Positions 1 to 5,444 of a stretch of DNA of 5,444 nucleotides are shown piece after piece. A program made the translations under genes and the position numbers. Positions within the stretch are counted from its first letter, which is position 1. Each line of letters begins with the position of its first letter. The notes beneath the pieces are model-generated. The model searched no databases. It saw nothing but the letters and a program-made list of their open reading frames with translations, and was not told the origin of the DNA. The stretch lies in the NCBI GenBank assembly GCA_013140935.1, contig JABFSD010000247.1:1-5444 (forward strand), written 5' to 3'. The stretch is from Acidobacteriota bacterium. GTDB taxonomy: Bacteria > Acidobacteriota > Blastocatellia > RBC074.

Positions 1-763
1 AAAAAATCGCGCTCGACGGCGTAGGCCCTTCCATCGCGCGCGGCAACCAGCCAGAGAAAGGCACTTGCGCGGCTTTGCCCATCGCGGCGAGCAATAACAA
101 CAAGCCGATGACGCTTGCTACGACGGGCGACAACTCATGTGTATGCCATTCGGCGAACGCGCTGGGTACGTGATAAATGTGCAAGAGCGCGGCTCCGGTC
201 AGCAGGCCGATGTCGCATACGCGATAGGCGAGAAAGACGCGCAGCGCGTTGTAAACCGGCTCGTCCCGAAACTGAAAGAACCCGATCAGCAAAACCGACG
301 TGAGTCCGACGAGTTCCCAGCCGCCGATAATTAAGTCCACCGTCGCAGCCGTGAACAGCAACAGCGCGCCGAAGCCGAACAGATTGAGCAGCAGAAAAAA
401 GCGCAGATAGCCTTCGTCACGATGCAGGTAACTTTGCGAGAACGCTGCGACCGTGCCGACCAATACGACGGTCAGCGCGACGAGCGGAAAGGCGATGCCA
501 TCCAACACGAAAGCCAGCGGGAAATGATATTGCTCGACCGTGAACCAATCGCCGAGCGAAGCACGCACAACGGTTTGCCCGGTAGCCAGCATTCGTACGC
601 CCAGCCACGCGATGCCCAAAGTGCCAATCACGTAGCAGGCTTTGGTCAGTCGCGCGACGAGTCGTTCGTGCGGCGACGCGCCCAGTAACCAACTCAAGCC
701 GAGTGCGGCAAAGAGCAGGCCGGGCAGAAAAATGATTGCGATGAGCAGATAGGGTAATTCCAT
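1..763 (-). CDS. dabB: DabB-like proton-channel subunit (NuoL/MrpA antiporter family), 3' end cut by window edge
   Basis: This is the N-terminal 254 residues of an integral membrane protein of the NuoL/MrpA family; the C-terminal part lies beyond base 1. I translated it by hand from ATG at 763-761 (MELPYLLIAIIFLPGLL...). About seven hydrophobic helices are visible, roughly at residues 4-27, 43-60, 83-107, 119-140, 143-163, 182-198 and 210-230. Two family hallmarks are present: GGWELVGLTSVLLIGFF, whose Glu150 matches the NuoL helix-5 glutamate, and GKAAQVPFSGWLPRAMEGPT, whose Lys230 matches the NuoL helix-7 lysine. Both residues belong to the proton path in that family. No other complex I subunit is adjacent and the gene follows dabA, so I infer the membrane partner of DabA (DabB/MpsA type) rather than respiratory NuoL. 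By family knowledge it would conduct cations into the cell and energise DabA. A weak AAGAGA ribosome site lies 7 nt upstream. The family is certain; the DabB role is inferred from context. Confidence 0.87.
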   Translation of the reverse strand, partial: MELPYLLIAIIFLPGLLFAALGLSWLLGASPHERLVARLTKACYVIGTLGIAWLGVRMLATGQTVVRASLGDWFTVEQYHFPLAFVLDGIAFPLVALTVVLVGTVAAFSQSYLHRDEGYLRFFLLLNLFGFGALLLFTAATVDLIIGGWELVGLTSVLLIGFFQFRDEPVYNALRVFLAYRVCDIGLLTGAALLHIYHVPSAFAEWHTHELSPVVASVIGLLLLLAAMGKAAQVPFSGWLPRAMEGPTPSSAIF

Positions 764-770
764 AAAATTT

Positions 771-776
771 TCTCTT
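771..776 (-). promoter_or_regulatory. Weak ribosome binding site of the dabB-like gene
   Basis: The minus strand reads AAGAGA followed by seven bases (AAATTTT) and then ATG at 763-761. The match to the Shine-Dalgarno consensus is partial, and weaker than at the two upstream genes. It sits just downstream of the nonamer hairpin, so folding of that hairpin would leave this site and the A/T-rich spacer single-stranded. It supports the chosen start, which also places the first membrane helix directly at the N-terminus. Confidence 0.45.
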
Positions 777-780
777 GGGT

Positions 781-883
781 GGCTTGATGGGAGTGATGGG
801 AGTGATGGGATTTATGGGATTGAGTGTCGTAATTCCCATAGCTCCTATCGCACCCATAACTCCCATTGCCTCAGCATCAAGCC
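781..883 (-). repeat. Imperfect hairpin built from eight 9-bp repeat units between dabA and dabB
   Basis: On the plus strand four nonamers follow in exact 9-bp register from 787: ATGGGAGTG, ATGGGAGTG, ATGGGATTT, ATGGGATTG (787-822). After an 8-nt loop (823-830) come four units in the opposite orientation: AATTCCCAT, AGCTCCTAT, CGCACCCAT, AACTCCCAT (831-866). The two 36-nt arms pair at 28 of 36 positions by my count. An outer clamp, GGCTTGATG at 781-789 against CATCAAGCC at 875-883, is perfect over 9 bp and overlaps the first unit by 3 nt; an 8-nt bulge lies at 867-874. The right arm covers the dabA stop codon (877-879). Since the operon is transcribed leftward, this would be an mRNA stem-loop between the two cistrons. 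No U-run follows on the transcript side (AAAATTTT instead), so it does not look like an intrinsic terminator. It could be an mRNA-processing or stability element, or a dispersed genomic repeat. Confidence 0.85.
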
Positions 884-3819
884 GCTGCCGCAGCGACGCG
901 CACAATCGGCAGATGTTCGAGCTTGCCTTGAAACCACGCGGGCGAGTTCGCTACGACGGGCAGCCTATCGAGTCGTTCGGTGAATGGCTCAAACGCGCCG
1001 TTGCGAAAGACGTGCAAGCGTCCGTCCGCCGGGTCGCAAGTCACGACGCGAATCCAGCGGTTCTCGACCAATTCGCGCACGCCCGCATTCGGCCACGCGG
1101 CATTCAAAAAACGTTCGGGCGAAGTCTCGCAAATCAGCAAGAGGCGCACGGGTTCGTGGACTTCGACCATTTGCCAGGGCAGCCCCGTGCGCAGGTCGCT
1201 CGCGTGACCGTTCATCACACCGACCAAGCCGGTGACGTTGTGTGGCAGTTTCGTACCGCAGCCGTAACCTTCGTTATCAACAAACGAAAAGTAATATTCG
1301 AGATTGATGCCTGCGCACACGGGGCCAGCCGCGCCCAGCAAGGCCGCGAGCGACTTGTCTTCGGCATCAGTCGTCGCGTCGTATGAAATCAGAAACGCGC
1401 GACGATCAAGGAACAAGCCACGAGTGAGCGAACGGCGACCGACAAAGGCTACGGCGTTGGTCGCGTGGCCGTATTCAGGGCGCGGTTCGGCGAGATGGTC
1501 TGCGCGTTCCTGCACATGGCGCAGCGCCTGTGCTGGCGTCTCGTCACGATAAGCCGCCTCGAAACGACGCGAACGCTCGAGCGCATTGCCTGCACGCGCT
1601 GCGTCGAGAGCTTTTTGAATGAAGGCGAAATCAGCCGCGTGTGTGGCGGGAATCTCGGCTTCGTCAAAATAGATTACGTCGTCGTTGCAAGTGTCGTGAT
1701 AACCGCCGACGAACCATGTGTCAGCGGGAATCGTCACACCTAACTCAACCATCTTTTCGCGCACTTGCGGATGATTCGCCATCGCAGCAAAGAGGCGCGC
1801 ATTCGGGCCGCCACGGCGTCCGCCACACGCGCCGCAATCGTGCGCCGATTCGTGCGGATTGTTCAGGCTGGTCGAACCGTGTCCCAACACGACGAAGATG
1901 CGCGAGTGATTTGCCAGCACGCCCGCCGCGCGCAACAAGCCCGCGACGCGCTCGGCCTTTTCCTGCACAGTGAAACCTAACATCCAGTCTTCGTTGAGAT
2001 CGTGGCCGGTGGCGTCTTGGCGCATCAGTGTAACTTCGGTGCGCGGGTCGGGCAGGAAGCGTTCGCCCAACCAGCGATAAAGCTGTCCGGCGCGCAACGG
2101 AGCCAGCACGCGCGTAATGAGCGGAAAGAGCGAAATCAATCCCAACACCGCAGTACTCAACATGCCGCGCACCAGCGTGCGCGAACCGACCCACGAGTTA
2201 TGCGTCAGCGTCGCCCACAGTTGGCGGCGCTGTTGGCGGCGTTCGTGCAAGTCGGTGTGGTCTTCGGCGGGCTTTTCGACGATGGCGTGTTGCGGCGTAA
2301 CGACAACCGGGCACAGCGCGACGGCGTGCGCGTCATCGAGTCCGCGATAGTTCATGGCAACGCCGAAAAAGCCTGCGGCACCGAGCGTTTCTACGTTGGG
2401 CGCGAACTCTTCGAGCGCGCGGCGCATAGATTCTTCGCGTTCGTCAATGCAAAACATCACTTGCGCAGCGGGACGCACTGACGAGTCGCGCATCGGATCA
2501 ACCGTCGCGCGATGGGTTTGCAGCGGCGCGAGAATCAGGCGTTCGTGTTGCCGTTCGTAAGCCAGATGCCAGACGCGGCGGCGCTCTAGATCGTCAAAGG
2601 CGTTGACCTCATCGGCGAGTTTGGTGAATTCAGCTTCGCTTAACGAGTTGAGCAATCCAGCCGAAAGGCCGAGCAGTTGCGTTACGTCAAACAGGTGCGC
2701 GACGGCGGCGATGTGTTCGGCTTCGTGCGAAGTTTTTGTCGGCAAAGACTGTTGCCAGTGCGACCAGACGCTGCCATCCAGTCCGGCGTTTTGCCAAACT
2801 TGTTCGGCGGCGACCGCCATCAGCGTCAAACGTACGGCGAGAAAATCCATCAACGAACACGGCAAGGCTTCGTGCGGCGCGAGGCTGGGGTCTTCTTCCA
2901 GCCGCCGCATCAAGCCCGCCCAGCCGGGCAGGCAAAGCAATTCGGCAGTGAGGAATGAGTCCCAGTTTTCGGGCGCTACGCCGAATTGATCGAGCCAGTG
3001 CAAGACGACGGATTCGGCGGACATGCGCTGTTGGGCTTGCCAGTGCCATTCGCGTTGCAGTCCGCGCAGTTGCACGCGTTCGAGCGTGAACGGTTTGCGC
3101 AACAGTTCGCGCACGGCGACATAAAAGCCGCGTTCGCGTTCGGGCATCGGCCAATAGGCCTGACCTTGATCGAGAAAGACCGCGCACAAGCGAATCAACA
3201 ACGGTTGAAAATCTGCTTCGATGTCTTCGTCACAATGCGCCTGCAACGCCTGACGCGGATGAGTCGGACGTTGCGGCGCATCGTTTTCATCGGCGGTGTA
3301 CCGATAGCGTTGGTAGCACGCAGTGAATAAAGCTCTGGTCGCGGCGGCTTCGGTTTGGCGTCCGATGACGTTCTGGCGCGTGACGGCATCGAGATCACGG
3401 CGCAACTGATCGAGCAACGCGCCTTCGTCCATCAGCCATTCGATGTTTTCTGCGGTGAGCGAACGCAAGCCCGGTACGAGCATCGCGCGCCGCAACGCAC
3501 GCCGCGTGAGGCCGCGCGTCCAGATGGCGGCATCGGGTTCGCGGTTCAACACGAAATCAATGTCTGCGGCGGTGATGCGACCGCGTTCGTAATCAGCCCG
3601 ATAGTGCGTTTCGTCGAGAAACGGTTTCGTGCCGAAAACCGCTGACGCTTTGACGACGGCTTGCTCAAACGGCAGGTGTTGAAAGGCGTGCAGCGTGTTG
3701 TGATGAATGAAAACGCCAATCGGCCCTTGCATCGGCAACAGATGCGCTGCGTGATCGAGCGCGTGTTTCAACGTGGCGGATGCGTCGTGGTCTTTAGCGT
3801 GTGAGCTTTCGGTTCTCAT
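877..3819 (-). CDS. dabA: DabA/MpsB-type (DUF2309, UPF0753) zinc subunit of inorganic carbon uptake system
   Basis: This 980-residue protein belongs to the DUF2309 family. In characterised DAB systems the protein sits on the cytoplasmic side of DabB and converts CO2 to bicarbonate at a beta-carbonic-anhydrase-like zinc site. The expected ligands are visible: Cys457 and Asp459 in VMFCIDEREESMRR, His647 in VVLGHGSTS, and Cys662 in HESAHDCGACGG. The His-to-Cys spacing of 15 equals that of the Halothiobacillus protein as I recall it (H524/C539). The N-terminal motif GVFIHHNTLHAFQHLPFEQA (residues 35-54) is typical of the family. A hydrophobic stretch at 553-575 may contact the membrane subunit. 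At 980 residues it is longer than the roughly 800-residue forms. The start is supported by GGAG 9 nt upstream and by a 4-nt ATGA overlap with the sulP stop, which suggests coupled translation. The protein ends in five alanines, inside the downstream hairpin. No frameshift or missing key residue was seen. Activity and partner are inferred from the family. Confidence 0.95.
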   Translation of the reverse strand: MRTESSHAKDHDASATLKHALDHAAHLLPMQGPIGVFIHHNTLHAFQHLPFEQAVVKASAVFGTKPFLDETHYRADYERGRITAADIDFVLNREPDAAIWTRGLTRRALRRAMLVPGLRSLTAENIEWLMDEGALLDQLRRDLDAVTRQNVIGRQTEAAATRALFTACYQRYRYTADENDAPQRPTHPRQALQAHCDEDIEADFQPLLIRLCAVFLDQGQAYWPMPERERGFYVAVRELLRKPFTLERVQLRGLQREWHWQAQQRMSAESVVLHWLDQFGVAPENWDSFLTAELLCLPGWAGLMRRLEEDPSLAPHEALPCSLMDFLAVRLTLMAVAAEQVWQNAGLDGSVWSHWQQSLPTKTSHEAEHIAAVAHLFDVTQLLGLSAGLLNSLSEAEFTKLADEVNAFDDLERRRVWHLAYERQHERLILAPLQTHRATVDPMRDSSVRPAAQVMFCIDEREESMRRALEEFAPNVETLGAAGFFGVAMNYRGLDDAHAVALCPVVVTPQHAIVEKPAEDHTDLHERRQQRRQLWATLTHNSWVGSRTLVRGMLSTAVLGLISLFPLITRVLAPLRAGQLYRWLGERFLPDPRTEVTLMRQDATGHDLNEDWMLGFTVQEKAERVAGLLRAAGVLANHSRIFVVLGHGSTSLNNPHESAHDCGACGGRRGGPNARLFAAMANHPQVREKMVELGVTIPADTWFVGGYHDTCNDDVIYFDEAEIPATHAADFAFIQKALDAARAGNALERSRRFEAAYRDETPAQALRHVQERADHLAEPRPEYGHATNAVAFVGRRSLTRGLFLDRRAFLISYDATTDAEDKSLAALLGAAGPVCAGINLEYYFSFVDNEGYGCGTKLPHNVTGLVGVMNGHASDLRTGLPWQMVEVHEPVRLLLICETSPERFLNAAWPNAGVRELVENRWIRVVTCDPADGRLHVFRNGAFEPFTERLDRLPVVANSPAWFQGKLEHLPIVRVAAAAA
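3816..3819 (-). other. ATGA stop/start overlap joining sulP and dabA
   Basis: The dabA start ATG (3819-3817) and the sulP stop TGA (3818-3816) share bases in the tetranucleotide ATGA on the minus strand. Such overlaps commonly allow ribosomes to reinitiate, which would link production of the permease and the zinc protein. The overlap shows that both genes are on one transcript. Confidence 0.93.
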
Positions 3820-5429
3820 GCGGTTGCGCTCCGCAAGCGGCGCCGCGCCGCGAGTTCGTGATCAGACATGGATTGATGTCCGTCGAGACCGGTGAGAATG
3901 AGTTCGCGGCTCGACCAGCGTTTGCTCATCGTGTGCAATTTGTCGAGAACGGTGTGGTCTACGACCCAAGCGTTTTCAAAATTGATGATGACCTGTTTGA
4001 CCGAATCGTCGAGCGTGTTCAGGCGGTTATACAAACCCAGATAGTTGGTGAATACGGCTGAATCCTGTACGTCGAGCAAGAGCGCATCGCCTTCGCGCTT
4101 TTCGTGAATGACCGCGCGAAACAGGCTTTTGAAAGGCGCTCCGTTTTTGAGATGCAGCAAGATTTTCAGGATCAAGCCGACACCGACGCCGACCAGCAAG
4201 TCCGTCGCCAGCGTGACGACCATCGTGACGACGAAGAGGAAAAGCTGTTCGGGGCCTACGTGATAGGCGTGCTTGAATTCGTTCGGCGAAGCCAGCCGGA
4301 AGCCCGTATAAATCAACATCGCCGCCAACGCCGCATAAGGAATCTCTTGCAACAAGCCCGGCATCAACGCGACCGCCAACAACAGAAACGTACCGTGAAA
4401 GAAATTCGACCACGAAGTTTTTGCGCCGCTGTCAATGTTGGCTTTGCTGCGGACGATTTCAGAAATCATCGGCAGTCCGCCAATCGCCGACGCCAGCGTG
4501 TTGCAGACACCGGTCGCCAGCAGGTCGCGTTTCAAATCGCTCGAACGTTTTTCGGGGTCGAGCGAATCAACGGCGGTGACGCTCAACAGCGACTCAATCG
4601 AACCGACCAGCGTGAACATCACAATGTATTTGATCGAAGCCCCCGCCATAATCAGCGAGAAATCGGGAAAGGCCATCGCCTTAATCAACGAACCCGGCAA
4701 GCGAATCAGATAGTTCGGCCCTACGGTAAAAGCGTGATGCGCGAAGTTATAAACGTGTTCGTGTTCGAGATCGAAAAGCAATCCCAAAGGTACGGCCAGC
4801 GCCAGCACGACCATTTGGCCGGGAACTTTTTTGGCGAATTTGGCTTTGATGAATGGCAAGCCGAACAGCACGGCCAGCGACAGCAAGCCGATGGCGAAAA
4901 CTTCGGGATTGAGATGCGCGATGCTGTGCGGAATTTCGGCGAGCAGATGCAACGGCTCTTTGCCTTCGGGTTTGACGCCCAACAATACGTGCGCTTGTTT
5001 TGAAATGATGATGACGCCGATGGCGGCGAGCATGCCGTGGACTACAGCCGAAGGCATCAAGTTGCCGACGACGCCTGCGCCAATCAGGGCAAGAATGATT
5101 TGCAAGACACCGGCTACGACACCGATGGCGAGCGCACGCCGATAGCCCAACACCGCATCGCCGTTGCTGAGTTGCGTGAGTTCAGTGACGGCTCCCAATG
5201 CGATCACGATCAATCCCGCCGCCGGGCCTTTGATCGTCAGTCGCGCGCCGCCCATAAAGCGCGACAACATTCCGCCGATGATGGCGGTGAAAATGCCTGC
5301 AATGGGCGGATAGCCGCTGGCGACCGAAATGCCCAGACATAAAGGCAGCGCGATCAGAAAGACCAGAAAGCCCGACGTAAGATCGTCTTTCCAATTCGTC
5401 GAAGTTTGATTTAGTTGTGGTTCAGCCAT
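3816..5429 (-). CDS. SulP-family anion permease with C-terminal STAS-like domain (candidate bicarbonate transporter)
   Basis: This 537-residue membrane protein has a SulP transmembrane core at about residues 15-425 and a short STAS-like tail at about 440-537. Visible hallmarks are ALPLCLGISVASGYPPIAG (residues 27-45), the IKGPAAGL motif near 66-73, SIESLLSVTAVDSLDP (277-292, with Glu279) and GGLPMISEIVRSKANI (317-332), followed by SGAKTSWSNFFHG. The tail ends in the recognisable GLDGHQSMSDHELAARR. SulP proteins carry sulfate, bicarbonate or other anions, usually with Na+ or H+. Substrate cannot be read from sequence, but immediate overlap with dabA favours bicarbonate. No sulfate-assimilation gene is present. 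The STAS segment has VDHT (490-493) where canonical domains carry a D-S/T-S/T-G type loop, so regulation through that loop may differ. It is the first gene seen in the operon. The start is supported by AGAGGA 5 nt upstream. No carbonic anhydrase domain is fused to it. Confidence 0.93.
   Translation of the reverse strand: MAEPQLNQTSTNWKDDLTSGFLVFLIALPLCLGISVASGYPPIAGIFTAIIGGMLSRFMGGARLTIKGPAAGLIVIALGAVTELTQLSNGDAVLGYRRALAIGVVAGVLQIILALIGAGVVGNLMPSAVVHGMLAAIGVIIISKQAHVLLGVKPEGKEPLHLLAEIPHSIAHLNPEVFAIGLLSLAVLFGLPFIKAKFAKKVPGQMVVLALAVPLGLLFDLEHEHVYNFAHHAFTVGPNYLIRLPGSLIKAMAFPDFSLIMAGASIKYIVMFTLVGSIESLLSVTAVDSLDPEKRSSDLKRDLLATGVCNTLASAIGGLPMISEIVRSKANIDSGAKTSWSNFFHGTFLLLAVALMPGLLQEIPYAALAAMLIYTGFRLASPNEFKHAYHVGPEQLFLFVVTMVVTLATDLLVGVGVGLILKILLHLKNGAPFKSLFRAVIHEKREGDALLLDVQDSAVFTNYLGLYNRLNTLDDSVKQVIINFENAWVVDHTVLDKLHTMSKRWSSRELILTGLDGHQSMSDHELAARRRLRSATA
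3829..3832 (-). promoter_or_regulatory. Ribosome binding site of dabA inside the sulP 3' end
   Basis: The minus strand reads GGAG, then nine bases (CGCAACCGC), then the dabA ATG. The site lies within the last codons of sulP. It supports Met1 over the internal Met30 as the dabA start, although translational coupling could also contribute. Confidence 0.6.
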
Positions 5430-5434
5430 TGGGT

Positions 5435-5440
5435 TCCTCT
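5435..5440 (-). promoter_or_regulatory. Ribosome binding site of the SulP gene
   Basis: The minus strand reads AGAGGA, then five bases (ACCCA), then ATG at 5429-5427. This is the strongest Shine-Dalgarno match in the window. Only 15 nt upstream of the start are present, so neither a promoter nor an upstream gene can be judged. Confidence 0.7.
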
Positions 5441-5444
5441 CGGT

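Noticed and set aside
1..763. Respiratory complex I subunit NuoL
   Set aside because: The family signature fits, but no other nuo gene is adjacent and the gene follows dabA, with which NuoL-like subunits form the DAB/MpsAB complex. The assignment would change if nuo genes lie just left of the window.
781..883. Intrinsic terminator or CRISPR-like array
   Set aside because: There is no U-tract on the transcript side of the stem and dabB starts immediately after it. The units are 9 bp with no spacers, too short and contiguous for CRISPR.
417..905. Minus-strand open frame with a Pro-Ile-Thr repeat (NPITPITPI) spanning the hairpin
   Set aside because: It overlaps the end of dabA and the start of the dabB-like gene in another frame. 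The peptide repeat comes from the nonamers and the remainder is an out-of-frame reading of the NuoL-like gene.
775..1386. Plus-strand open frame starting in the hairpin with a Gly-Val-Met tripeptide repeat
   Set aside because: The repeat peptide (MGVMGVMGFMG) is simply the 9-bp repeat read in frame. The rest is antisense to dabA, with no convincing ribosome site or domain.
3816..4140. Carbonic anhydrase domain fused to the SulP C-terminus
   Set aside because: Some SulP proteins carry such a fusion, but the reading frame ends about 110 residues after the membrane core and this tail matches a STAS-like segment only.
4104..5003. Plus-strand open frame of 299 codons inside the SulP gene
   Set aside because: It is antisense to a confidently assigned permease. 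Its translation is a Q/R/D-rich low-complexity product with no recognisable domain, as expected for the mirror of membrane-protein codons.

Overview
The window holds one transcription unit, read entirely on the minus strand (right to left). It has three genes: a SulP-family anion permease (complete), a DabA/DUF2309 zinc protein (complete), and a DabB-like proton-channel subunit related to NuoL, cut by the left edge after 254 residues. DabA and DabB homologues form the DAB/MpsAB system. That system takes up dissolved inorganic carbon by coupling CO2 hydration at a carbonic-anhydrase-like zinc site to ion flow through the NuoL-like membrane subunit. SulP permeases include both sulfate and bicarbonate carriers. 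The most economical reading is therefore an inorganic carbon (bicarbonate/CO2) acquisition operon with two different import machines.

Layout, in transcription order. The SulP gene starts 15 nt inside the right edge behind a good Shine-Dalgarno sequence, so its promoter lies outside the window. It overlaps dabA by 4 nt (ATGA), which suggests translational coupling. After dabA comes a 113-nt gap, the only real intergenic DNA here. This gap is almost filled by an unusual imperfect hairpin made of eight 9-bp units, four in each orientation, and the hairpin reaches into the dabA stop codon. The dabB-like gene follows and runs off the left edge. Coding density is otherwise essentially complete. I saw no RNA genes, insertion sequences, CRISPR arrays or genes on the plus strand. 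Long open frames on the other strand and in other frames are shadows of these three genes.

Organism: a bacterium of moderately high GC with Shine-Dalgarno-led genes. The long (980-residue) DabA form, the SulP subfamily and the short-unit intergenic repeat would fit an environmental lineage such as Acidobacteriota, Verrucomicrobiota, Planctomycetota or Bacteroidota. The sequence alone does not settle this. No carbon-fixation gene is visible, so autotrophy cannot be inferred; DAB/MpsAB systems also serve heterotrophs by supplying bicarbonate for carboxylases.

The points most worth a second look are the sulP-dabA-dabB arrangement, which reverses the dabB-dabA order of the characterised systems and adds SulP at the front, and the nonamer hairpin between the two genes whose products must assemble into one complex.
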